Below, piece after piece: positions 47,322 to 55,054 of a DNA stretch of 64,000 bases. The notes under the pieces were generated by a model that had not been told where the DNA came from, did no database searches, and was given only the letters and a program-made list of their open reading frames with translations. Position 1 is the stretch's first letter, and every line of letters begins with the position of its first letter. The stretch comes from an uncultured Algibacter sp. (lineage in GTDB: Bacteria > Bacteroidota > Bacteroidia > Flavobacteriales > Flavobacteriaceae): the NCBI RefSeq assembly GCF_947490405.1, contig NZ_CANLGU010000001.1, positions 806,001 to 870,000 on the forward strand, read 5' to 3'. A program made the translations under genes and the position numbers.

Positions 47322-47354
47322 TACATTTGAAAAATTTTTAAGCTTACTTAAAAA
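47322..47354 (+). promoter_or_regulatory. Promoter and candidate metalloregulator operator
   Basis: TACATTTG at 47322-47329 is a -7 box. Directly after it TTTTTAAG (47335-47342), CTTA, CTTAAAAA (47347-47354) form a 20-base inverted repeat covering the expected transcription start, the classical place for autorepression by the DtxR-family protein encoded 18 bases downstream. The shape resembles AT-rich SloR-type boxes. Confidence 0.6.
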
Positions 47355-47372
47355 TAGTTTAAAGCACTACCT

Positions 47373-48032
47373 ATGTCTGTAGCTATAGAAAACTTTGTAA
47401 AAGCCATTTATAAAAATGGAAAACGAGACCATAACGATACCAAACCTGGTAATATCGCTAAGGAATTGGGCATTTCAAACGCTGCAGCCACAGATATGGC
47501 TAAAAAACTAGCTACTAAAGATTTACTGCACTACGAAAAATATCAAGAGCTAAAACTTACGGATAAAGGCACAAAAATGGCACTTAATGTAGTGCGTAAA
47601 CACCGTCTTTGGGAAGCACTTTTATTTAAACTTTTTGATATGTCGTTACACGATATTCATCGTGAAGCCGAATTGTTAGAACATCAAACCTCCGATTTAT
47701 TAGCCAATAAAATAAGTGAGTATTTAGGGAATCCAAAATTCGATCCTCATGGCGATCCCATCCCAAATGCAAATGGAGAAATTACCACTGTTGATACTTC
47801 CATACCACTTTCAAATACCGAAGAAGGCAAAACGTATACCATTTCTAGACTGATGAGCGACGATAAAGAATTTTTTGATTTCTGTGCTCAAAACGGATTA
47901 AAATATGGCAATTCAGTCTTAATATCAAAACAGTTCAGCAATAATAAAATGACTCAAATTTTAATACACAATAACACCATTCTTTTAAATCAAGATTTCA
48001 CATCAATTATTTACGTAAATGAAACTAACTAA
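47373..48032 (+). CDS. DtxR/MntR-family metal-dependent regulator
   Basis: A 219-residue repressor-type protein: winged helix (GNIAKELGISNAAATDMAKKLATKDLLHY), metal-binding and dimer domain (VRKHRLWEALLF, LHDIHREAELLEHQTSD, FDPHGDPIP) and a C-terminal FeoA-like SH3 domain. It senses Mn(II) or Fe(II). It heads the operon for the outer-membrane protein and ABC transporter and overlaps the next gene by 14 bases. A 20-base inverted repeat at its promoter is a likely operator. Confidence 0.92.
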   Translation: MSVAIENFVKAIYKNGKRDHNDTKPGNIAKELGISNAAATDMAKKLATKDLLHYEKYQELKLTDKGTKMALNVVRKHRLWEALLFKLFDMSLHDIHREAELLEHQTSDLLANKISEYLGNPKFDPHGDPIPNANGEITTVDTSIPLSNTEEGKTYTISRLMSDDKEFFDFCAQNGLKYGNSVLISKQFSNNKMTQILIHNNTILLNQDFTSIIYVNETN

Positions 48033-48810
48033 CTTTTTAATGGCCCTTACATGTTTTGGGTTTTCGGTCTCAGTGTTTGCTCAAGACACTAATTTAGGCG
48101 CATTAGTCACAGACAGACCTGATGCTACCGAGGCTTCATCAACCGTTGGCAAAGGTATTCTTCAATTTGAAACTGGAGGATTATACGAGTCTTTTGAAGC
48201 TAACAGTGTAAAAACAGAGGCCTATACATTTAACACCATGCTTGTACGCTACGGTATTCTAGATAATGTAGAATTACGCTTAGGCTGGGATTTTGTTGAA
48301 GGCATTACCACCGTAAACGGCACTAAGCTTGATAATATTACAAGCGGTTTATCACCTTTATTATTGGGTATGAAAATAGATATTGCCGAAGAAAACGGCG
48401 CTATGCCAGAAATAGCATTAATCGGTCACGTATTTCCAGTATTTAGTGCATCTGCAGATTACAGACCAGAATACACAGGTATAGATTTTAGGCTATCACT
48501 ATCACACACTTTAAGTGAAAAATCTAGTTTAGGTTATAATATTGGCGCACAATGGGGCGAGGATTCTCCCGAAGCTGCGGCCATATACACCCTTGCTTAT
48601 GGCTATAGTTTTACCGAAAAACTTGGCGCGTATGTAGAGCTTTATGGCGATTTGCCAGAAGACAGTGCAGCAAACCATTTTTGGGATGCAGGTTTCACCT
48701 ATTTAGTAAATAACGATTTACAGTTAGATACTTATTTTGGTACAAGCATTACTCAAGGCCAAGATCTATTAGTAGGCTTAGGATTTAGTTATAGAGTAAG
48801 AAAAAAATAA
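48019..48810 (+). CDS. Outer-membrane 'transporter' family barrel protein
   Basis: The 263-residue protein has a signal peptide (ending SVFAQ, residue 22) and a barrel region beginning LVTDRPDATEASSTVGKGILQFETG, the hallmark of the MetA-pathway-of-phenol-degradation-type outer-membrane family. The C-terminus is GLGFSYRVRKK. It lies between the metal regulator and the metal-binding lipoprotein, overlapping the former. I infer a channel for metal ions across the outer membrane; no experimental precedent is claimed. Confidence 0.75.
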   Translation: MKLTNFLMALTCFGFSVSVFAQDTNLGALVTDRPDATEASSTVGKGILQFETGGLYESFEANSVKTEAYTFNTMLVRYGILDNVELRLGWDFVEGITTVNGTKLDNITSGLSPLLLGMKIDIAEENGAMPEIALIGHVFPVFSASADYRPEYTGIDFRLSLSHTLSEKSSLGYNIGAQWGEDSPEAAAIYTLAYGYSFTEKLGAYVELYGDLPEDSAANHFWDAGFTYLVNNDLQLDTYFGTSITQGQDLLVGLGFSYRVRKK

Positions 48811-48819
48811 TTTTTTAAA

Positions 48820-49725
48820 ATGAAAAAACAACTCGCAGTACTTGTAATCATAACCCTGTTTTTTAGTTGTAAAAACGAAAAACAAAACAACGGAAAACTA
48901 AACATAGTCACCACTACCACTATGATAACCGATTTGGTAAAAAACATTGGTGGCCAACACATTAACCTACAAGGCTTAATGGGTAGCGGTGTAGATCCGC
49001 ATTTATATAAAGCCAGCGAAGGCGATGTTACCAAGCTATCGCAAGCCGATATTATTTTCTACAACGGTTTGCATTTAGAAGGTAAACTTGTAGAAGTTTT
49101 CGAAAAAATGAATACCAAAAAAACCGTTGCAATTTCTAGCGTTTTAGACAAAAACACGCTTATCGGTTCAGAATATTTTGCATCAAATTACGATCCTCAT
49201 ATTTGGTTTAATATCGAGTATTGGAAACAAGCCACACAGTTTGTAGTAAGCACATTATCAGAAGCAATTCCAGAGCAAAATTCAACATTCCAAGCCAATG
49301 GCAACGCCTATATTGCGCAATTAAACGCATTAAAAAATAAGCTAGAAAACACCATTTCACAGCTCCCAAAAGAAGAGCGAATTTTGGTTACAGCACACGA
49401 TGCCTTTAACTATTTTGGTAAAGCATTTAATTTTCAAGTAGTTGGTTTACAAGGGCTTTCCACAGCCACCGAAGCTGGGGTGCAAGACGTTCAAAAACTA
49501 TCAAATTTTATTATAGAAAACAAAGTAAAAGCTATTTTTGTAGAAAGTTCGGTACCAAAACGTACTATCCAAGCACTTCAGGCAGCTGTAAAATCTAAAG
49601 GTCACAACGTCACTATTGGCGGCACTTTATATTCCGATGCGCTTGGAAATGCAGGAACCGTAGAAGGTACTTATATTGGTATGTTCGAGTATAATGTAAA
49701 CACAATAGTAGAAGCATTAAAATAG
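48820..49725 (+). CDS. Metal ABC transporter substrate-binding lipoprotein
   Basis: A 301-residue cluster A-I binding protein (TroA/PsaA/ZnuA type) with a lipobox (LFFSC). The four metal ligands are His in GVDPHLYKA, His in YDPHIWFN, His in LVTAHDAFNYFG and Asp in GTLYSDALG. It lacks the His-rich loop of ZnuA, which favours Mn or Fe over Zn; this is suggestive only. It is followed by a 397-base gap with repeats before the ATPase gene. Confidence 0.92.
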   Translation: MKKQLAVLVIITLFFSCKNEKQNNGKLNIVTTTTMITDLVKNIGGQHINLQGLMGSGVDPHLYKASEGDVTKLSQADIIFYNGLHLEGKLVEVFEKMNTKKTVAISSVLDKNTLIGSEYFASNYDPHIWFNIEYWKQATQFVVSTLSEAIPEQNSTFQANGNAYIAQLNALKNKLENTISQLPKEERILVTAHDAFNYFGKAFNFQVVGLQGLSTATEAGVQDVQKLSNFIIENKVKAIFVESSVPKRTIQALQAAVKSKGHNVTIGGTLYSDALGNAGTVEGTYIGMFEYNVNTIVEALK

Positions 49726-49731
49726 TTTTTT

Positions 49732-49806
49732 CAGGAGCTATTTCCTGCTATCCGCTATATCTTTTTTGAAGAAAAATCAAAAAAGGATGCCGCTACTATC
49801 AGGGCT
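49732..49806 (-). repeat. Repeat sharing its core with copy A
   Basis: On the minus strand it reads AGCCCTGATAGTAGCGGCATCC, a hairpin TTTTTTGA/TCAAAAAA, then GATATAGCGG and GCAGGAAATAGCTCCTG in short pieces. The AGCGGCATCC-hairpin-GATATAGCGG core is the same as inside the repeat at 11518-11602, but the ends differ. Confidence 0.7.
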
Positions 49807-49934
49807 AAATTATCAGTCTAAGTCAGCACAAAACCCTAATTTAGTGGCATGTTTGCAAAAGTTTAGAGGTTAGAAAGCTGAAAAATAAACTTAAATATTA
49901 AAAATTAATTTGGCAAAAAAGCCAACACCCAAAT

Positions 49935-50105
49935 CAATTCGAAGAATTGAACGTCAAGGCGCAGAATAGATGTAGAAAAGCTCCGAGAACAGGAGAACAA
50001 TAGTTCGACGCGGAGTTTTCAAATCGGTTTCCAGTTTTAAAAACTGGAAAATTCCTCGTCTTGACCGTGATTTTTTGGTTCGTTTTGCATCAAGGCAAAA
50101 TGAAC
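49935..50105 (+). other. Multi-hairpin block before the ABC ATPase gene
   Basis: Several inverted repeats are stacked in 170 bases: CAATTC/GAATTG (49935-49949); an outer GTCAAG (49953) with CTTGAC (50060); GAAAAGCTCCG (49975) with CGGAGTTTTC (50011), one bulge; TTTCCAGTTTT with AAACTGGAAA (50028-50050); and GTTCGTTTTGC (50078) with GCAAAATGAAC (50095). It ends 17 bases before the ATPase start and may be a structured leader, a small RNA or a mobile repeat. Confidence 0.6.
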
Positions 50106-50122
50106 ATACAAACACGAAACAA

Positions 50123-50860
50123 ATGAAAAATAAAATAGCCGTAAAAGTAGACGACCTCACCGTAGCCTATAACTACAAACCAGTACTTTGGGATATCGAT
50201 TTAGAAATCCCCGAAGGCGTGCTCATGGCAATAGTAGGGCCTAACGGCGCAGGAAAATCAACCCTTATAAAATCTATTTTAGGTATTTTAAAACCCATAG
50301 CAGGAAGCGTAACTATCTACGATAAACCTTATGAAAAACAACGCCAACTGGTGGCCTACGTGCCACAAAAAGGCAGTGTAGATTGGGATTTTCCAACCAC
50401 AGCTTTGGATGTTGTAAAAATGGGCACTTACGGTAGTTTAGGCTGGATAAAACGCCCCGGGCAAAAAGAAAAGAAAGCAGCCTTAGAAGCTTTAGAAAAA
50501 GTAGGCATGTTGCCATTTAAAAACCGACAAATAAGTCAGCTTTCAGGAGGGCAACAACAACGTATATTTTTGGCGAGAGCACTAGTACAAAATGCCGCTA
50601 TTTATTTTATGGACGAACCCTTTCAAGGTGTAGACGCCACCACAGAGATAGCCATCATCAACATTTTAAAAGAATTACGAAAAGCAGGTAAAACGGTAAT
50701 AGTTGTGCATCACGATTTACAAACCGTACCAGAGTATTTCGATTGGGTAACCTTTCTTAACGTAAAAAAAATAGCCACAGGGCCAGTTAAAGATATTTTT
50801 AATGATGATAACCTTACTAAAACTTATGGAATTAATTATAAGGTTAGTATACAAGAATAG
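50123..50860 (+). CDS. Metal ABC transporter ATP-binding protein
   Basis: A 245-residue ATPase with Walker [10 protein letters not shown] (about residues 38-46), Q-loop VPQKG, signature LSGGQQQR, Walker B IYFMDEPF and the switch His in VVHHD. It powers the metal importer with the lipoprotein upstream and the permeases downstream. The ATG at 50123 was chosen; an in-frame extension to 50075 reads into the hairpin block. Its stop runs into the heptamer array at 50861. Confidence 0.94.
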   Translation: MKNKIAVKVDDLTVAYNYKPVLWDIDLEIPEGVLMAIVGPNGAGKSTLIKSILGILKPIAGSVTIYDKPYEKQRQLVAYVPQKGSVDWDFPTTALDVVKMGTYGSLGWIKRPGQKEKKAALEALEKVGMLPFKNRQISQLSGGQQQRIFLARALVQNAAIYFMDEPFQGVDATTEIAIINILKELRKAGKTVIVVHHDLQTVPEYFDWVTFLNVKKIATGPVKDIFNDDNLTKTYGINYKVSIQE

Positions 50861-50895
50861 TGGTTAGTGGTTAGTGGTTAGTGGTTAGTGGTTAG
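50861..50895 (+). repeat. TGGTTAG heptamer array (5 copies)
   Basis: Five exact tandem copies of TGGTTAG, directly after the ATPase stop and 18 bases before the S23 gene. An inverted partner array lies at 51278-51295. Confidence 0.95.
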
Positions 50896-50913
50896 TAATA
50901 ATAGGGAGAAAAA

Positions 50914-51288
50914 ATGGGAACTATAAAGTTTAAGTTTGAAGATTTAAAAGTCTATGAAAAAGCACTAGATTTTGTGGATTTAGCATACGAAATATCCAAA
51001 AGTTTCCCAAGTACAGAAAAATTTGGTTTAACATCTCAATTTACTAGAGCCGCTGTCTCTATTGCCTTAAACATTGCTGAAGGCTCATCAGATTCGGATA
51101 AGCAGTTTAATAGATTTTTACAAATGGCTCTAGATTCAGTCAACGAATGTGTTGTTTGTGCTACAATCTCTAAAAGACAAAAATTTATTTCAAATCAAAC
51201 AAATGATACAATAAGAGAAAAACTAGTAGAATTATCTAAAATGATAACAAGTCTACAAAAATACTTAAGAAACAAAACTAACCTCTAA
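50914..51288 (+). CDS. Four-helix bundle protein (S23 / intervening-sequence family)
   Basis: A 124-residue all-helical protein: FEDLKVYEKALDFVDLAYEI, FPSTEKFGLTSQFTRAAVSIALNIAEGSS, DKQFNRFLQMALDSVNE and SKMITSLQKYLRN are the family's four helices. Relatives are encoded in 23S rRNA intervening sequences and, as Avd, in diversity-generating retroelements; free copies are common in Bacteroidota. It interrupts the metal ABC operon between ATPase and permease, flanked by inverted heptamer arrays, and its stop lies in the right-hand array. Confidence 0.88.
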   Translation: MGTIKFKFEDLKVYEKALDFVDLAYEISKSFPSTEKFGLTSQFTRAAVSIALNIAEGSSDSDKQFNRFLQMALDSVNECVVCATISKRQKFISNQTNDTIREKLVELSKMITSLQKYLRNKTNL

Positions 51289-51295
51289 CCTCTAA
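51278..51295 (-). repeat. Inverted heptamer array (2.5 copies)
   Basis: On the minus strand the unit is TTAGAGG, twice, plus TTAG. It is inverted and near-identical to the TTAGTGG (TGGTTAG) units on the other side of the S23 gene. Confidence 0.85.
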
Positions 51296-51300
51296 TTACT

Positions 51301-52428
51301 ATAGAACTGCTGGAATACATAAAACTCGTCTTTACAGACTACACGCTTAGAACCATAACCCTTGGTACTGCCATACTAGGCGCAGTAACTGGTATGTTAG
51401 GAAGTTTTGCCGTATTACGTAAACAAAGCCTTTTAGGCGATGCAATCTCACATGCTGCATTACCAGGTATAGCTATTGCGTTTTTATTAACAGGCGCAAA
51501 AGATAGTAATACGCTATTATTGGGCGCATTAGTTAGCGGACTTTTAGGTACATTCTGGATAAGAGGTATCATCAAAAAAACACACTTAAAATCAGATACC
51601 GCTTTAGGCTTAATTCTATCCTTATTTTTTGGCTTTGGCATGTTGCTACTTACCTTTATTCAAAAACAACCCAATGCCAACCAAGCAGGATTAGATAAGT
51701 ATTTATTTGGACAAGCCGCAACATTACTAGAAAGTGATGTTTGGATGATGGCCATTGTAACGGGCATATGCTTATTTGTATTATTGCTTTTCTGGAAAGA
51801 ATTCAAAATATTACTATTTGATGCAGATTACACCAAAACCTTAGGCTTTAACACCAAAATTATAGATATTTTAATCACCTCATTTATCGTTTTAGCCATT
51901 GTTTTAGGGTTACAAACGGTAGGTGTAGTATTAATGAGTGCTATGTTGTTAGCACCAGCTGCTGCAGCCAGACAATGGACCAACAGCTTAAGCATAATGG
52001 TATTTCTAGCAGCACTTTTTGGAGCATTTTCTGGTGTTTTTGGAACCGCAATAAGCGCCAGCCAAAACAACTTATCTACAGGGCCTGTTATCGTAATTGT
52101 CGCCAGTGTTTTTGTGCTGTTTTCCTTTGTATTTTCACCAAGTAGAGGCTTGTTGTTTAAACAAATACGATTCATAAAAAATCGCCGCGATTTACAATTG
52201 CACAAAACCTTGGCATTTATGTATAATATTGTTGAAAGTCATGAAAATATTTCACACCCGCATGCCATAAAAATTTTGAATAATTTTCAAGGCTATACCA
52301 AAGGCACACTTCAAAAATTAGTAAGTAAAAATTATGTGGTTTTACAAGGCAATATGTGGAGTTTAACCGAAGATGGTTTTAAAACTGCTGCCAATTTATA
52401 CAGCCAACAAACAGATAACAATGAGTAA
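51301..52428 (+). CDS. Metal ABC transporter permease with winged-helix tail, non-canonical start
   Basis: An ABC-3 permease (DAISHAALPGIAIAFLLTG, GVVLMSAMLLAPAAAARQW) of about 375 residues with some eight membrane helices. Beyond residue 285 it has a DtxR-like winged-helix extension (YTKGTLQKLVSKNYVVLQ, then LTEDGFKTA). The reading frame continues upstream of the first ATG (51394) through ELLEYIKLVFTDYTLRTIT, which includes the first helix, but no ATG, GTG or TTG occurs before the S23 stop at 51288. The likely start is ATA at 51301 (or ATT 51295, CTG 51307). Confidence 0.85.
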   Translation: MELLEYIKLVFTDYTLRTITLGTAILGAVTGMLGSFAVLRKQSLLGDAISHAALPGIAIAFLLTGAKDSNTLLLGALVSGLLGTFWIRGIIKKTHLKSDTALGLILSLFFGFGMLLLTFIQKQPNANQAGLDKYLFGQAATLLESDVWMMAIVTGICLFVLLLFWKEFKILLFDADYTKTLGFNTKIIDILITSFIVLAIVLGLQTVGVVLMSAMLLAPAAAARQWTNSLSIMVFLAALFGAFSGVFGTAISASQNNLSTGPVIVIVASVFVLFSFVFSPSRGLLFKQIRFIKNRRDLQLHKTLAFMYNIVESHENISHPHAIKILNNFQGYTKGTLQKLVSKNYVVLQGNMWSLTEDGFKTAANLYSQQTDNNE

Positions 52429-53581
52429 CGCGCAAATTGAAATACAATTAATTGCTAGCTTAGTAGCCATTGCCTGTGCCATTCCAGGTACTTTTTTGGT
52501 GCTTAGAAAAATGGCAATGATTAGCGATGCTATTAGTCATTCTATCTTACCAGGTATTGTACTTGGTTTTTTTATTACACACGATTTAAACTCGCCTTTG
52601 CTTATTTTTCTAGCAGCACTCACAGGTATTTTAACTGTGGTATTAGTTGAATATATTCAAAAAACTGGCTTGGTAAAAGAAGATACTGCCATTGGTTTAG
52701 TGTTTCCTGCATTATTTAGTATTGGTGTGATTATGATTGCCAAAAACGCCAACGATGTACACCTAGATGTTGATGCAGTATTATTGGGCGAATTAGCATT
52801 TGCTCCTTTTGATAGATTGCTCATTTCTGGGGTTGATGTTGGCCCAAAATCGTTATGGATTATAGGTAGCATTCTAGTCATTACTGTAGGCCTTTTGTTT
52901 GCATTCTTTAAGGAATTAAAAGTAAGCACCTTTGATGCTGGTTTAGCTGCATCACTTGGCTTTTCTCCTGCCGTAATTCATTATGGATTAATGACGGTAT
53001 CGTCAGTAACTACAGTAGGCGCTTTTGATGCTGTAGGGGCTATTCTGGTTGTAGCGTTAATGATTGCGCCCGCAGCTACTGCTTACTTATTAACTAACGA
53101 ATTAAAGCGCATGCTTATCTATGCGATATGTTTTGGAGTATGTAGTGCAATTTCTGGGTATTGGTTAGCGCATTGGCTGGATGCTTCAATATCAGGATCT
53201 ATAACCACCATGTTAGGCTTGTTGTTTTTAGCGGTATACTTATTTGCACCAAACAAGGGCGTAATAGCGGTAATGTATCGCGAAAAACAACAACGTACAG
53301 AAGTGTCGTTATTAACCTTCTTACTGCACTTAAAAAATCATACAGAAGAACGAGAACGCCATGTAAATCACCTTAACGAGCACATCAATTGGCAAAAAGT
53401 ACGCTCTAAAACTGTTCTAGAACTCGCATTAAAAAACAATATGATTCAATTAGAAAAAAACATTGTTTCTTTAACCGAAAAAGGCGAAGATTTTACATCT
53501 CAAGCTATTGACTACATCATCACTAACGAAGATGCTCAAATAGAAGATATGAAGGATGATTTCTTTTTGTTTAGGGGTTGA
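52421..53581 (+). CDS. Second metal ABC transporter permease with winged-helix-like tail
   Basis: A 386-residue ABC-3 permease: DAISHSILPGIVLGFFITHD and GAILVVALMIAPAATAYLL are the family motifs, with about eight membrane helices. The C-terminal 95 residues (LTFLLHLKNHTEERERH to SLTEKGEDFTSQAIDYI) resemble the winged-helix region of DtxR proteins. The ATG at 52421 overlaps the stop of the first permease by eight bases. Two permeases imply a heterodimeric channel. Confidence 0.92.
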   Translation: MSNAQIEIQLIASLVAIACAIPGTFLVLRKMAMISDAISHSILPGIVLGFFITHDLNSPLLIFLAALTGILTVVLVEYIQKTGLVKEDTAIGLVFPALFSIGVIMIAKNANDVHLDVDAVLLGELAFAPFDRLLISGVDVGPKSLWIIGSILVITVGLLFAFFKELKVSTFDAGLAASLGFSPAVIHYGLMTVSSVTTVGAFDAVGAILVVALMIAPAATAYLLTNELKRMLIYAICFGVCSAISGYWLAHWLDASISGSITTMLGLLFLAVYLFAPNKGVIAVMYREKQQRTEVSLLTFLLHLKNHTEERERHVNHLNEHINWQKVRSKTVLELALKNNMIQLEKNIVSLTEKGEDFTSQAIDYIITNEDAQIEDMKDDFFLFRG

Positions 53582-53702
53582 TGTCATTCAGAGCATAGCG
53601 ACTATTATCGGAGTGGAAAAATCTAACTAATAATTTTGTTTCTTCTTATTTTTTAAATGATGAAATTTAAGGTTCTTCAGTTGTCCCTCCTTCTTAATGA
53701 CA
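53582..53702. repeat. TGTCATT...AATGACA element
   Basis: The 121-base block begins TGTCATTCAGAGCATAGCG and ends TTAATGACA, giving short inverted ends, right after the last permease gene. Inner pieces (GAGTGGAAAAATCT, CAGTTGTCCCTCCTTCTT) recall dispersed flavobacterial repeats. Confidence 0.55.
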
Positions 53703-53771
53703 AAACAATTCTTTTTGTTTAGAGGATAACTTTGATATCTTTATTGGGGCTGTAATACTAAATTAGCCATT

Positions 53772-54983
53772 ATGAAAAAAACCTTTCTTTTTTTAATAGT
53801 GATTATCTGTCTTGGCTCTTGTAATCGTAAAGAGAAATATGAAGGCAAATGGGTATCAGAAATATCCAAATCAGAAAACGACGGATCAGAAACTCCAATG
53901 TTTTTCCATATTGAAAATGATTCAATTAAATTCAGTTATTGGAGCTTTAATTATTCACATAAATATGCTTTAAAAATTGAAAAAAATAAATTTTTGTTCA
54001 ATAATTGGTCTATTAAAGCTGATATGATTGAGGACACCATATTATTACAAAATTCATTCTACATTAAAGATAACAATGACAGTATTATAAGTTGGTTGTG
54101 GGATAAGCCTATCACCAAAATTGAGTTACCAAAAACAAATTCAGAATACTTCAATTCTGAGAGTATAAATTATGATGCATACAAGTATTATATGTTATTT
54201 GGAAAACGCTTAGATAATAATAAATTCAGTTTACAACTTAACGATAAACATGCAAAAATAGAAGATTTACCCGCATTTATATGTATTGAAAGAGCTTCTG
54301 AGAGACACGAATTAATTCCCTTTTATTCCACCTATTTATTAGCAGAAAAAACAACTCCAATGAAATATCTTGAAGACATATTTTTTGAACACAAAAAGGT
54401 TAATCAACTAAAAATATGTTTTATTAATGATATTCAATTAAAATATAGTGATTCACTTGGCTTGTATTACAAGTATGAAAAATTAACCAAAAAACTTCCT
54501 CCATTTAGAGAACATGACGATTACCACATTAATACTTTAGAAAACAGATATCAGTCCCCTCCACCTCCGCCGTTATATTATTCAGAATCAGACGATAAAA
54601 AACCGAACACAAAATTAATCCTATTGAAAAATAATAGAATTTATTATAAAGATAGTATCATTGAAACGAATCATTTGAAAAACCTTATTAAACCTTGGAT
54701 AGAGAAAAATAACACTATTTTAAATCTTTACGATTTGGAATCTAATTATCATAACTTCTTAGAAATGAACGCTATAATTAATTCAGTATATCAAAACGTA
54801 AGACAAGAAAAATCAAAAATAAAATTCAATAAAACGTTAAATGAACTGAATCGTGAGGAACTTACTGAAATTAAGATTGAAACACCTATGAGACATATCT
54901 GGGATTATTCTATTCAGCATTTCAACCGTATCGTTAAAAAAGAAAACTCTTTTTATGGATTAGCAGTAACCCCTATCGAATAA
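53772..54983 (+). CDS. Lipoprotein of unknown function
   Basis: A 403-residue lipoprotein (LGSCNRKE, Cys17). The N-terminal part (YEGKWVSEISKSENDG, FHIENDSIKFSYWSFNY) has the look of a lipocalin-like barrel, and the rest is rich in Asn, Lys, Tyr and Leu with a proline stretch (SPPPPPLYY) near residue 265. No enzyme motif was recognised. The AT-rich codon use is stronger than in its neighbours, which may point to recent acquisition. Standing alone between two repeats. Confidence 0.7.
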   Translation: MKKTFLFLIVIICLGSCNRKEKYEGKWVSEISKSENDGSETPMFFHIENDSIKFSYWSFNYSHKYALKIEKNKFLFNNWSIKADMIEDTILLQNSFYIKDNNDSIISWLWDKPITKIELPKTNSEYFNSESINYDAYKYYMLFGKRLDNNKFSLQLNDKHAKIEDLPAFICIERASERHELIPFYSTYLLAEKTTPMKYLEDIFFEHKKVNQLKICFINDIQLKYSDSLGLYYKYEKLTKKLPPFREHDDYHINTLENRYQSPPPPPLYYSESDDKKPNTKLILLKNNRIYYKDSIIETNHLKNLIKPWIEKNNTILNLYDLESNYHNFLEMNAIINSVYQNVRQEKSKIKFNKTLNELNREELTEIKIETPMRHIWDYSIQHFNRIVKKENSFYGLAVTPIE

Positions 54984-54993
54984 CGTTAATACA

Positions 54994-55024
54994 TTGTGGA
55001 TTCCGCATCAAGTGCGGAATGACA
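54994..55024. repeat. Hairpin repeat before yraN
   Basis: ATTCCGCA (55000-55007) pairs with TGCGGAAT (55013-55020), followed by GACA. This is a compact member of the TGTCATTC/GAATGACA group. Confidence 0.65.
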
Positions 55025-55054
55025 AAAAACTAAAAATAGTTCTATTTTAGCTTT

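Noticed and set aside
50861-50895. Tandem repeats as a CRISPR array
   Set aside because: Five identical 7-base units without spacers; no cas genes nearby.
50914-51288. S23 protein as Avd of a diversity-generating retroelement
   Set aside because: No reverse transcriptase, template repeat or variable repeat is in reach; only the fold family matches.
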